Shown piece by piece: positions 50,818 to 58,264 of a stretch of DNA of 61,833 nt. Positions within the stretch are counted from its first letter, which is position 1, and the number at the start of each line of letters is the position of its first letter. The DNA comes from a bacterium (GTDB lineage: Bacteria; Patescibacteriota; Minisyncoccia; Phycocordibacterales; JABMNX01): assembly GCA_002687905.1 (NCBI GenBank), contig NZBM01000007.1:1-61833 (forward strand), written 5' to 3'. The notes beneath the pieces were generated by a model that was not told the origin of the DNA, did not search any database, and saw only the letters and a program-made list of their open reading frames with translations. Position numbers and translations under genes: made by a program.

Positions 50818-51630
50818 ATGAGGCAAAAACCTCCTATAGAGCACTGGAGCTACTCTTCCTTGATGTCTTTTTTGAGGAATCCTTTGGCGTGGTATAAGCG
50901 CTATGTTGAGAAGGTTTACGACACTCCTTCGTCACCTTCTTCCTTTGTTGGGCGCGCAGGCCATTTAGCACTTGAGAATTTCTATAACGGAATGCCAAGA
51001 GATAAGGCAATTGAAAGTGGTCTTAGCTACATACAAAATGTGGCTGATTTTGATATAAATTTTGGCAAAATAAAGACCAATACCGCAAAGAAGAAAAAAC
51101 GCGTTTCAATGGAGAGGGAATACAATCAAGCAATATCATTCTATTTAAATAGACCGCCAAGACATAAAGTGCTTGGCGTAGAAGTGAGTGGTACTGTTGA
51201 GGTGGACGGCTTAGAGCTTCCTATAAAAGCGATTTCAGATTTAGTGGTTTCTTCAAGGGTGGAGAGAGGAGCGGTTGATATAGTTGACCATAAATTTGTT
51301 GATACTTTTAGCAGTAAGGGCTCGCAGAAGACTCTTTTTATTATCCAAGCCATATTTAATTACTACACGATAAGCGATTTATATGGAAAGCCTGTAAAGA
51401 GATTTATTATCCAGGAATGTAAAAGAAAGAGAAACACAGACGGCTCTTCTCAAATGAGGCGTCACATTATCAACTTTGATGACTGCAAGGAGGAATTTGC
51501 TTTATTTCACAGGCTAGTAAACGATGCTACAAAAGAGATTAGCCGCCCCAGAATGTATCTTCCAAACCCATCGGATATGTTTGAGGGGGAGAATTCTTTT
51601 GATATATATCGACTAGGTCTGGTTGAGTGA
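50818..51630 (+). CDS. PD-(D/E)XK nuclease superfamily protein (RecB-like)
   Basis: 270 aa. The start HWSYSSLMSFLRNPLAWYKR resembles the PDDEXK_1 family of RecB/AddB/Cas4-type nucleases. Motifs: GRAGHLALENFYNG (His and Glu of motif I), KAISDLVVSS (Asp), VDIVDHKFVDTF (D-x-K), and QAIFNYYTI (QxxxY). The typical Cys residues of an iron-sulfur nuclease are not arranged as in Cas4. It may act in DNA repair or recombination. Leaderless: -10 TATACT (50805-50810) 7 nt before the ATG. Convergent with the DsbA-like gene, whose stop directly adjoins. Confidence 0.8.
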   Translation: MRQKPPIEHWSYSSLMSFLRNPLAWYKRYVEKVYDTPSSPSSFVGRAGHLALENFYNGMPRDKAIESGLSYIQNVADFDINFGKIKTNTAKKKKRVSMEREYNQAISFYLNRPPRHKVLGVEVSGTVEVDGLELPIKAISDLVVSSRVERGAVDIVDHKFVDTFSSKGSQKTLFIIQAIFNYYTISDLYGKPVKRFIIQECKRKRNTDGSSQMRRHIINFDDCKEEFALFHRLVNDATKEISRPRMYLPNPSDMFEGENSFDIYRLGLVE

Positions 51631-52353
51631 TTATCCTTCTTCTTCAATAGTAGGAACACCGATGAAGCCCCCGTCATTAAGGATTGATTGAACAAAACCA
51701 TCGAGTGAGCTAAACGGTTGTGCCCCCTCAATAGGAACTTGTTCGTCTCCTACAATTATTACTGTGTGCGGAGTGCCGCGAGCACCACTGTCAACAGCTT
51801 CTTGGTAGCTTTTTGAAACTTCTTTTCTGAATTTTCTGTCATCAAGACATTTTTCAAACTCATTTCTATCTAGCCCTACTTCCTCCGCAATTTCGGGTAA
51901 ACGGTCCAGGTTTAGTCCATTGTTTGACGGAGTTACCTCAAACAATCTGTCGGCATATGCCCAGAATCCGTCATTTCCACCAACATCCGCTGCACACTCT
52001 GTAGCCTCGGCTTCAATAGTAGCCTTTGAGTGGAGTTGGGCAATTGGGAAGTGGCGGTAGACCCAGGCTACTGTTCCGTCAGCACCATACTTGTCTATTA
52101 TTTGGTGCATTGAATTGTGGAAATCCTTACAGAATGGACACTCAAAATCAGAATATTCAACAAAAACTATTGGAGCTTCTGGATTTCCAAGGATATGGTC
52201 ATCCGCGTTAACTGCGGGAACTTGTGGTTCGTCCTTAATATCTGTATCAGTCGGCTTATCAGAAGGTGTGCGATTAGTAAGATATATTGCTCCTCCAATT
52301 AGAGCGCCCGCTACTATTACTGCGATTGGAATAGTTAATTTGTTTTCTCCCAT
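51631..52353 (-). CDS. DsbA/thioredoxin-like membrane-anchored oxidoreductase
   Basis: 240 aa. N-terminal membrane helix (about residues 7-26), a Pro/Asp/Thr linker, and a DsbA-type domain with active site CPFC (72-75) in YSDFECPFCKDFH and the cis-Pro loop GTPHTVIIV. It is predicted to make or reshuffle disulfides outside the membrane, consistent with the Cys-rich exported proteins at 1880-5296. Related enzymes (BdbD, DSBA-like thioredoxin family) often work with VKOR or DsbB, not seen here. The stop is directly next to the upstream nuclease stop. Confidence 0.9.
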   Translation of the reverse strand: MGENKLTIPIAVIVAGALIGGAIYLTNRTPSDKPTDTDIKDEPQVPAVNADDHILGNPEAPIVFVEYSDFECPFCKDFHNSMHQIIDKYGADGTVAWVYRHFPIAQLHSKATIEAEATECAADVGGNDGFWAYADRLFEVTPSNNGLNLDRLPEIAEEVGLDRNEFEKCLDDRKFRKEVSKSYQEAVDSGARGTPHTVIIVGDEQVPIEGAQPFSSLDGFVQSILNDGGFIGVPTIEEEG

Positions 52354-52405
52354 ATATAATTTAAGATTAGTGATGACATTTTATCATAGTTAAAGTTTTT
52401 TCAAG

Positions 52406-53200
52406 ATGGATCTAATTTTTGCCATATTTTTGGGAGTTGTACAGGGTCTAACCGAGTTTCTTCCTATTTCCTCTTCGGGACACCTCATATTAGCTCGGGA
52501 GTTTTTTGGAGTTACCGGGTCTTATGACTTGGCAGTAGATGCTCTTCTTCATTTTGCAACAGCCTCCGCGATACTAGTTTACTTTAGGAAAGATTTCTTA
52601 CGCATATTAAGAAGTCTTTCAAATTGGCTCTCCCGAAGGCCAATGGAGAGCGAAAATAAGACTCTGTTTTTTGCACTTGTTTTTGGTACTTTGCCTGCGG
52701 TTGTATTAGGAATACTTCTTGAGGGTTTGATGGAGACTACATTTAGAGACGCAAGCTTGGTTGCATGGGCTTTGATATTGGGCTCCCTACTCATGCTTTT
52801 GGGGGAGAGGCTTGGAAGACAGGCTGATAAGATAACTGTCCGCAAAGGGCTCATAATAGGATTTTTCCAATCTCTTGCACTTATTCCTGGGATGAGTCGC
52901 TCCGGTATGGCTATTTCAGGTGGGCTATTACTTGGATTAAACAGGGAAGAGGCAACAAAATTTGCATTTATGCTCGGCTTTCCAATTTTAATAGGAGCGG
53001 GGCTTGCAAAGGCGGCAGAGCTCTACTCAACAGGAGTGCTCATATCAGACGCTTTTTCTTTGACCCTTTCAATAATTGCAGCATTTACAACAGGACTATT
53101 TGCAATACATTATCTTCTTAAGTTTCTTAAAAACCATTCCCTTAATGTATTTATTATTTATAGATTAGCACTCGCAGCTTTGGTTTTGATTCTCTTATAA
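52406..53200 (+). CDS. uppP: Undecaprenyl-diphosphatase UppP/BacA
   Basis: 264 aa integral membrane protein with about eight helices. It recycles undecaprenyl diphosphate to the monophosphate for peptidoglycan synthesis. Conserved blocks EFLPISSSGHLILAREFF (residues 17-34, with the catalytic Glu and Ser) and PGMSRSGMAISGGLLLGLNR (near 157, with the Arg) are intact. It shows that the cell maintains its own wall lipid cycle. Divergent to the DsbA-like gene, with 52 nt between. Confidence 0.95.
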   Translation: MDLIFAIFLGVVQGLTEFLPISSSGHLILAREFFGVTGSYDLAVDALLHFATASAILVYFRKDFLRILRSLSNWLSRRPMESENKTLFFALVFGTLPAVVLGILLEGLMETTFRDASLVAWALILGSLLMLLGERLGRQADKITVRKGLIIGFFQSLALIPGMSRSGMAISGGLLLGLNREEATKFAFMLGFPILIGAGLAKAAELYSTGVLISDAFSLTLSIIAAFTTGLFAIHYLLKFLKNHSLNVFIIYRLALAALVLILL

Positions 53201-53205
53201 CCCTT

Positions 53206-53230
53206 ACGACCCGCGCTATGTGCGGGTCGT
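53206..53230. terminator. Hairpin terminator after uppP
   Basis: Stem ACGACCCGC / GCGGGTCGT with a 7-nt loop. It lies between uppP (plus) and a mini-ORF (minus), and can end transcription in both directions. Confidence 0.7.
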
Positions 53231-53237
53231 CCTGTGT

Positions 53238-53351
53238 CTATTTTCGGCTACCTCTCAGGCATGAAGAGATGTGGTCTCCGTAGTAGAGAAGCGGTGAAGT
53301 GGCGGCTCCAGACAGAACCACCAAGGCGCCAAGGACTATTAGGTCGGACAT
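53238..53351 (-). CDS. 37-aa single-helix membrane peptide (putative)
   Basis: Starts MSDLIVLGALVVLSGAATSP and then LLYYGDH, ends GSRK: one hydrophobic helix (about residues 4-23) followed by a polar tail. GTGAGG lies 5 nt before the ATG. It has its own terminator downstream (53206-53230) and a base composition richer in GC than neighbours. It is below the usual size cut-off for annotation. Toxin-like or regulatory micro-peptides look like this, but no function can be assigned. Confidence 0.4.
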   Translation of the reverse strand: MSDLIVLGALVVLSGAATSPLLYYGDHISSCLRGSRK

Positions 53352-53397
53352 GTAGGCCTCACTTTTTAATTGCTACCTAAATAATGCCACAGAAAAA

Positions 53398-53973
53398 TCA
53401 GAAAGGTAATGAATGGGTGAGAGTAGAATCCTCCTTTTTCTCCCAGTCCGAAGTATTCAGCTCAATAGTCTTTATGTCGCCACAGTTTTTGTACTTTAAC
53501 TGACCTTTTTTAAGTGCATAGTCATAGAGCTCCTTGGTGATTTTCACATCATCAAGGCAGTATTTCTTAACTTTCTCTACTTCGCCCTCTTTCCACCATT
53601 TCACAGCATCAAGTCCATTTCCGCTTTTATTTGTGCCAAGAGTAGCTTCAGCGACAGAATCTAGTCTCAACCTTTTTCCAAGAGAGTTCTTTATCTCTTT
53701 TAGAAGGTCAATACTTTTAATGCTGTGCAAATCTCCGTGATAATACTTATTCAAAAGTGGAATATCAAAGTGGTCAGAATTGTAACCAATTAAAACGTCA
53801 GCACTTTCAATCACCGGCCACAGTTCTGAAAACTCTTCCACTAAGTAGGCTCTGTATTTGTCAGTTGAAGAATCATAGACTCCAACTACTGAAATATCTA
53901 AAGACTTCGGGTCAAAACCACCCGATCCTAAGAATTCATTACTAGTTTCAATATCAAAGACTATCTTTTTCAT
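53398..53973 (-). CDS. DEDD-type 3'-5' exonuclease (RNase H-like, YprB type)
   Basis: 191 aa. The RNase-H-like fold is shown by the exonuclease motifs: I, VFDIETSNEFLG (D-x-E); II, GYNSDHFDIPLL (N-x3-D); and III, KKYCLDDVKITKELYDYA (Y-x3-D). It resembles the RNase_H_2/YprB and family B polymerase exonuclease domains. Standalone versions probably act in DNA repair or RNA processing. It lies 13 nt downstream of hisS in the same orientation and may share its transcript. Confidence 0.82.
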   Translation of the reverse strand: MKKIVFDIETSNEFLGSGGFDPKSLDISVVGVYDSSTDKYRAYLVEEFSELWPVIESADVLIGYNSDHFDIPLLNKYYHGDLHSIKSIDLLKEIKNSLGKRLRLDSVAEATLGTNKSGNGLDAVKWWKEGEVEKVKKYCLDDVKITKELYDYALKKGQLKYKNCGDIKTIELNTSDWEKKEDSTLTHSLPF

Positions 53974-53986
53974 CTTCTAGGTAAAT

Positions 53987-55234
53987 TTAGCTCCAGATAG
54001 CAGAAGCGATATCTCCTTTACTCACTTCTTTTTCTTCTCCTGTCTCTAGGTTCTTCAGCTTAAATTTTTCACTTTTTATCTCCTCTTCACCAATACAAAT
54101 CACGTAGGGTATAGACTTCTTGCTCGCAAGTTTTACCTGGTCACCTACTTTTTTACTCGAGGCATCTACCTCAACGTTTAGCCCCACACTCCTTAGTTCG
54201 CGGGCGAGTCTGGTTGAGAAATCTACAACATCTTTATCGAGCGTGCACAAGTATAAATCTGTATTTGATTCATATTCTGGCATTAGGTTGTAAGTTTCAA
54301 GAAAATCCTTCATTGTCACATCTCCCATTCCAAAACCAACAGCTGAAAGCGGCTCTTCGTCAAAGATAGAGAGCAAGTTGTCATAGCGTCCACCACCAAA
54401 AAGAGAGCGTGTATTTTCACCCCCTGTATCATAGACCTCAAACACAATTCCTGTGTAATAGTCAAAGCCGCGCACTATAGCAGTGTTTATTACGACGTTT
54501 GTTACTCCCAGACCTTCAAGTCTTCTAACCAGCTCTTCCAAGTTTTTTGATGAGCTCGCCCTTCCTAGAAGCTCGCTTAATTTAGCCGCTTTATCTCCAA
54601 TAAGACCTTCAAGTTTTTTAGAGAAGTCGTCAATCTTATCCTTTCTATCAAGGAGTCGCATTACACCAGCTCTCTCTCCATCTTTAAGATTAAGTTCATC
54701 AAATACTGACTCAAGAAGCCCTCGATCAGAAACTCGTATTTCAAAGTCGCTGTCCTCGGCACCGAAGGCTCTCATTATCTCTGAAGCAAGGGCTATTATC
54801 TCAACTTCTCCGTCAAGTCCCCCCACTCCAAATATGTCAGCATTTAGTTGCCAGTGCTCACGCAGACGGCCTTTCTGCGGTCTTTCATAGCGAAATACAT
54901 TTGGAATTGAATACCAGCGCAGAGGCAGCATTAGCTCGCGTCTTTTTGCGGCAAGCATTCTGGCAACAGTTGGGGTCATCTCTGGCCTTAAAGTAACCTC
55001 ACGCTCACCTCTGTCTTTAAAGTTATATGTTTGCTCATTTACTATCTCATCGCTTGTTTTTCCACGATAGAGCTCTGAAGGCTCAAGGACAGAGGCCGAA
55101 TATTCTGTATAGCCAAAAGACTCTGCCACCATAGACATAGTGTCAGTTATGTAATTTTGTACGAATTGTTGTTCTGGGTAAAAGTCACGGACTCCTTTAT
55201 ATGACTCCGTGGGAACCCCGTTTTTATTGCTCAT
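53987..55234 (-). CDS. hisS: Histidyl-tRNA synthetase
   Basis: 415 aa class II enzyme. Motif 2 region VTLRPEMTPTVARMLA and FRYERPQKGRLREHWQLNAD, the HisA motif RGFDYYTGIVFEVYD, and motif 3 in SLFGGGRYDNLL ... AVGFGMGDVTM are all present; the C-terminal anticodon-binding domain (about residues 320-415) is complete. TACAAT (55242-55247, minus) is 7 nt before the ATG, so leaderless. Confidence 0.95.
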   Translation of the reverse strand: MSNKNGVPTESYKGVRDFYPEQQFVQNYITDTMSMVAESFGYTEYSASVLEPSELYRGKTSDEIVNEQTYNFKDRGEREVTLRPEMTPTVARMLAAKRRELMLPLRWYSIPNVFRYERPQKGRLREHWQLNADIFGVGGLDGEVEIIALASEIMRAFGAEDSDFEIRVSDRGLLESVFDELNLKDGERAGVMRLLDRKDKIDDFSKKLEGLIGDKAAKLSELLGRASSSKNLEELVRRLEGLGVTNVVINTAIVRGFDYYTGIVFEVYDTGGENTRSLFGGGRYDNLLSIFDEEPLSAVGFGMGDVTMKDFLETYNLMPEYESNTDLYLCTLDKDVVDFSTRLARELRSVGLNVEVDASSKKVGDQVKLASKKSIPYVICIGEEEIKSEKFKLKNLETGEEKEVSKGDIASAIWS

Positions 55235-55576
55235 AGGCCCAATTGTAGCCTAAATATGTAAACGAGGAACCCCCTCTGGCTTTTCGGCCAGAGGGGGTTC
55301 CCGCTGCTCGGTCTACTCTAGTGGGAGCGATATTCCGCTCTTAGTTTAATTTGGGATTTTCTGTGCGAACTCAGCCACACTATTTTTTTATCCCTTAACT
55401 ACTTATTAATCCGGAATCCTCCAAACAGAGTAAACTTAATTTAAGTATTTATCTTCATTTTTTTAAGTCAATAAGGAAAACAGCCATTTCAGTGGGAAAG
55501 CTGTGGAGATGCTGTGTAAAACTAAAAAAAGTTGTGGATAGCTAGTTTCAGGCTTCTAGTATATGCTTCTTAGGTT
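55235..55576. other. 342-bp gene-free stretch with hairpin and DnaA-box-like 9-mers
   Basis: It contains the hairpin at 55266-55301, the hisS promoter, AT-rich DNA (55380-55500) and three DnaA-box-like 9-mers within 40 bp: TGTGGAGAT (55502-55510), TGTGTAAAA (55513-55521), TGTGGATAG (55533-55541); the last two differ from TGTGNATAA by one base. On the minus strand TTGACT with an AATACT-like -10 (around 55430-55460) could start a non-coding transcript ending at the hairpin. Neither use is proven. Confidence 0.4.
55266..55301. terminator. 15-bp-stem hairpin upstream of hisS
   Basis: Perfect stem GGAACCCCCTCTGGC / GCCAGAGGGGGTTCC with loop TTTTCG. It lies just upstream of the hisS promoter, with no annotated gene ending into it. 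It lacks a long T tract on either side. It could terminate a minus-strand transcript from the gene-free stretch 55310-55570. Confidence 0.6.
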
Positions 55577-55999
55577 ATGTCTAAGAAGAAAGCGAGAAAA
55601 AATGGTCTTGTTGTTAAAAAATCAAAGCCGGGTGCTGGTTTTGGGCTTTTTGTTACAGAACCAATAAAGAAGGGAGAGTTCATAATTGAGTATGTAGGGG
55701 AGATCATCCCTACAAAAGAAGCTGACGAGAGGGGAACCAGGTATCTTTTTGATATAAGTACTAGAAGAGTTGTAGATGGTTCGCCTCGCTACAATCTAGC
55801 TCGTTATATAAACCACTCTTGCAAGCCAAATTGCGAGCCTGAAATAGATGGAAGTCATATCTATATTTATGCGCTTAGAAATATAAAGGAAGGTGAGGAA
55901 CTTGGATATGATTACGGCAAAGAATATTTTGCTGAATATCTAAAAGGGTGTTGCAAGTGCGGGAACTGCAACGGCTCAGACAAGATATTAAAAAAATGA
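55577..55999 (+). CDS. SET-domain protein (lysine methyltransferase-like)
   Basis: 140 aa, a single SET domain. Key motifs: GFGLFVTEPIKKGEFIIEYV (N-SET), NLARYINHSCKPNCEPE (NHSCxPN, SAM binding), EGEELGYDYGKEYF (catalytic Tyr region), and a post-SET-like Cys cluster CCKCGNC. It most resembles eukaryotic-type SET histone methyltransferases; bacterial versions (for example in Chlamydia) modify histone-like proteins. Lys-rich proteins nearby (RpoD tail, the 40-aa basic peptide) are potential substrates, but this is only suggestive. N-terminus is very basic. Confidence 0.9.
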   Translation: MSKKKARKNGLVVKKSKPGAGFGLFVTEPIKKGEFIIEYVGEIIPTKEADERGTRYLFDISTRRVVDGSPRYNLARYINHSCKPNCEPEIDGSHIYIYALRNIKEGEELGYDYGKEYFAEYLKGCCKCGNCNGSDKILKK

Positions 56000-56098
56000 C
56001 AGTCTCTGCGTTTTTCAGACAGCCACAATAGCATCTATTTGAGCTCTGCAGCCCGAATATTAGATCTATAGATCGAAAAATTTACTGACAACTCAAAA

Positions 56099-56144
56099 AA
56101 CCCTCCTTAATATCTCAGCCATGGCTGAGATATTAAGGAGGGTT
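56099..56144. terminator. 46-bp perfect loop-less palindrome
   Basis: Half-site AACCCTCCTTAATATCTCAG followed by CCA at the centre CCATGG; no mismatch. A run of six As lies on both sides, so on either strand a T tract would follow the hairpin. It lies downstream of the SET gene and upstream of the terminator of the high-GC gene. Confidence 0.65.
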
Positions 56145-56211
56145 AAAAAATTGTATTCAAAAAATGTTTAAAAATATTCAAAGAGGTATAGCAAAATAAA
56201 AAAGCCGGTCC

Positions 56212-56240
56212 GCAGCGGAAGGGAAAGTCCCTTCCGCTGC
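56212..56240 (-). terminator. Terminator of high-GC orphan gene
   Basis: Stem GCAGCGGAAGGGA / TCCCTTCCGCTGC with 3-nt loop; on the minus strand it is followed by GGACCGGCTTTTTTATTTT. A textbook intrinsic terminator for the gene at 56266-56952. Confidence 0.85.
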
Positions 56241-56265
56241 AGTACCGTACTTGTTGTGGTCGCCG

Positions 56266-56952
56266 TCAGGCTGGCACTATCTCGGCCTGATGTTCGAGCG
56301 GCTCGTTCTCTGGGCCTCCCACAAGTTTCGCGGGGAAACCGCTGTCACCGGGGTCCGGCCGGTCGTCCACGTCGGCGCCGGCGACCTCGGGCACCAAGAC
56401 ATGACCGCTCTCGCCGATCTCGAAGGCGTGCTCCACGCCGATGACGCCGCCGAGCTTGAGCATCGCGCGGAGCAGGTCGTCACGGTGGAAGCCGCCGTAA
56501 CCCGCGCTGTCGATCTTGCCGAAGGCCTGAAGTCTGCCGACGATGCTGCCGTACATGTCCGAAAGCGCCTCACGCTCGAACTCCTCGGACCACATGGCCA
56601 GGACCTCGGCGCAACCGGCCAGCGTGATGACCGTGGCGTCATCGTCCTCGATGATCTTCAGGAACTGGGCCTCGAGCTCGCCGGTGCCGTTGGCGGTGGC
56701 CAGGTCGCGAAGGCGCGCGATGTGGTTCTCGAACTTCTCGTAGCGACCCACGACTACTGCAACCGCCGCGCCGGAAACGGCGATGGCGGCGAAGTTGCCC
56801 AGGATGCGACACTCGCTGACTAGGTCCAGATGACCCTGCAAGACGCCCTGGCGGTAGATGTTGGAGGTCTCCGACGAATAGCCGAGGATGTTCATGATCG
56901 CACCCGGCAGGACAACGTGGTATTCGGGTAGTTTGTCGATCAGCTGGTTCAA
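56266..56952 (-). CDS. High-GC orphan protein, foreign-looking
   Basis: 228 aa from a TTG at 56952, chosen because GGGAGG lies 8 nt before it and the promoter at 57025-57053 leads into it; frame extension to 56988 has no signal. No family recognised. The protein is mostly alpha-helical with an Ala/Val-rich hydrophobic segment (NFAAIAVSGAAVAVVVGRYE, about residues 52-71) and acidic C-terminus. The coding DNA is strongly GC-biased at third positions, unlike all resident genes. It looks recently acquired from a high-GC source or kept under different constraints. The plus-strand ORFs opposite are shadows. Confidence 0.6.
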   Translation of the reverse strand: MNQLIDKLPEYHVVLPGAIMNILGYSSETSNIYRQGVLQGHLDLVSECRILGNFAAIAVSGAAVAVVVGRYEKFENHIARLRDLATANGTGELEAQFLKIIEDDDATVITLAGCAEVLAMWSEEFEREALSDMYGSIVGRLQAFGKIDSAGYGGFHRDDLLRAMLKLGGVIGVEHAFEIGESGHVLVPEVAGADVDDRPDPGDSGFPAKLVGGPENEPLEHQAEIVPA

Positions 56953-56977
56953 TGTACCAACCTCCCATTTTATAGAA

Positions 56978-56995
56978 CAACCCGCCAATTTGGCG
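56978..56995 (-). promoter_or_regulatory. Leader hairpin of high-GC orphan gene
   Basis: On the minus strand CCCGCCAA-A-TTGGCGGG forms an 8-bp stem with a single central base in the leader, about 25 nt before the TTG start and followed by TTGTTCT. An attenuator-like position. Confidence 0.5.
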
Positions 56996-57024
56996 GGATC
57001 TGCACCCTCTGCGCAGACCAGAGA

Positions 57025-57053
57025 ATGGTAGCATGGGTAATTAATAGTGTCAA
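57025..57053 (-). promoter_or_regulatory. Promoter of high-GC orphan gene
   Basis: On the minus strand TTGACA (57053-57048), 17-bp spacer, TACCAT (57030-57025). It gives a leader of about 65 nt with a hairpin and strong SD before the TTG start at 56952. Confidence 0.7.
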
Positions 57054-57070
57054 TATAAAATGTTAAAAGC

Positions 57071-57095
57071 CGGCACGAACGTAGTGTTCGTGCCG
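57071..57095 (-). terminator. Terminator of small membrane protein gene
   Basis: Stem CGGCACGAAC / GTTCGTGCCG with 5-nt loop, on the minus strand followed by GCTTTTAAC; it lies downstream of the 69-aa gene at 57124-57333. Confidence 0.75.
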
Positions 57096-57123
57096 AAGGC
57101 GGCCTTAACTAAGCTCAATTAAT

Positions 57124-57333
57124 CTATGTGGTTAGAGAAAATAGACCCTGTATAGCCACAAGCGTAACGACGTTTATTCCCACTATTAATGTAAATATAG
57201 GGAGTTTCTCGTCAAAATGTTTTGCGCCTTTCACCGTCGTCCAAATACTATATGTAATAACTATCATTAAAAGCACAACCGCCGCGAGAAATGCTATTGC
57301 AAGGGAGTGCACTACCTCAACTAAAATATCCAT
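57124..57333 (-). CDS. Small two-helix membrane protein
   Basis: 69 aa. Two hydrophobic helices (about residues 8-30 and 46-66) separated by a short basic/acidic loop (VKGAKHFDEKLP). No family recognised. It is one of four small minus-strand genes in a row, three of them membrane proteins, each with its own terminator or gap. Confidence 0.55.
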   Translation of the reverse strand: MDILVEVVHSLAIAFLAAVVLLMIVITYSIWTTVKGAKHFDEKLPIFTLIVGINVVTLVAIQGLFSLTT

Positions 57334-57441
57334 TTATTTACTCTGTTTAAATATTAATCTCGGCTAAATAGACCGAGCAGCGAATGAAATTATATCATGA
57401 CTATCTTTAAAAACGACATATTCCACATCAGGTTTCAAATA

Positions 57442-57471
57442 CAAAACACCTCCTTCAAAAGAGGCGTTTTG
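57442..57471 (-). terminator. Terminator of 127-aa membrane protein gene
   Basis: On the minus strand CAAAACGCCTC / GAGGTGTTTTG with 8-nt loop (one G-U pair), 10 nt downstream of the stop at 57482. Confidence 0.65.
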
Positions 57472-57481
57472 TTGAGTTTCC

Positions 57482-57865
57482 TTAGGCGTAGAAACCGACG
57501 TATGACAGATATGCTCCCACCGCAAGAGAGAGAAGAAGAAGTCCTCTCAAAAGAGTGTAGTTGTCCTTAAATCTCTTTTTCCAAGAATGCGCGAATTCTG
57601 GGTATGCCATATAGACTATTCCTTTAGCAAGTGCCGCCCAACCAAAGAATGTTACAAGACCAACCCAGCTAGCCTCCCAGATGTTGTGTACCAGAACGTG
57701 CAAGATTCCTATGATCAGAGATACAAAAGCTATTGTAAAAACAAAATTATCGTCATCCACCAAGTCCATTAGTCTTCTGATTGATTTCTTGTTTATCAAA
57801 AAAACAGCACCGACTATTAGGAGATAAAGTCCCCAAGCTTGCGCCAAAAATAGAGATAAATCCAT
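57482..57865 (-). CDS. Four-helix membrane protein, unknown
   Basis: 127 aa with four hydrophobic segments (about residues 4-24, 42-62, 68-88 and 107-125). Short loops carry charges (NKKSIRRLMDLVDDDN, HSWKKRFKDN). The layout is typical of small unknown membrane proteins common in Patescibacteria; I cannot assign a family. Confidence 0.55.
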   Translation of the reverse strand: MDLSLFLAQAWGLYLLIVGAVFLINKKSIRRLMDLVDDDNFVFTIAFVSLIIGILHVLVHNIWEASWVGLVTFFGWAALAKGIVYMAYPEFAHSWKKRFKDNYTLLRGLLLLSLAVGAYLSYVGFYA

Positions 57866-57933
57866 ATTTAGATTATTAATGCTAATAGTTTAATTCTATT
57901 CCCTTTGTGGCCCCAGGCAATTACGTTGTCCAC

Positions 57934-58152
57934 TTAGAAAGCTAAGACGCCCAATCTATAGAGCAAATTCCCAACCCAGAGAACCAGAATTAAATATGCT
58001 GTGGTCCATCCCTTTGTAGCAGGGAAGTAGCGTGAGAAAAGGCGAAAGTGTTTTGAATACCACTTATCGCCGCCACACCAAGAGACTAGGTTAGCACCAA
58101 TGCTGTCTATAAGAAGCACAAAGAAAACTATTAACTCAAGTGTTATTTCCAT
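57934..58152 (-). CDS. Small membrane protein, unknown
   Basis: 72 aa with two hydrophobic helices (about residues 4-25 and 49-70) and a middle segment rich in aromatic and basic residues (GGDKWYSKHFRLFSRYFPAT). No family recognised. Same strand and similar size class as its neighbours. Confidence 0.55.
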   Translation of the reverse strand: MEITLELIVFFVLLIDSIGANLVSWCGGDKWYSKHFRLFSRYFPATKGWTTAYLILVLWVGNLLYRLGVLAF

Positions 58153-58207
58153 ACGTTTATTTTAATCTTTTATATAAAAGAAGTGCAATAAAATTGTCAA
58201 CAGGCAG

Positions 58208-58252
58208 AAACGAAAAAATCCCCGACTAAAAATAGTGGGGATTTTTTCGTTT
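58208..58252. terminator. Strong terminator downstream of csp
   Basis: 16-bp stem AAACGAAAAAATCCCC / GGGGATTTTTTCGTTT with 13-nt loop, directly after the cold-shock gene (minus strand); the A/T ends make it usable in both directions. Confidence 0.85.
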
Positions 58253-58264
58253 TAGCTTCGTTTG

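Noticed and set aside
56251-56823. Plus-strand ORF of 190 aa through the high-GC segment
   Set aside because: It lies opposite the minus-strand gene that has a promoter, SD, TTG start and terminator; long frames on both strands are expected in GC-rich DNA.
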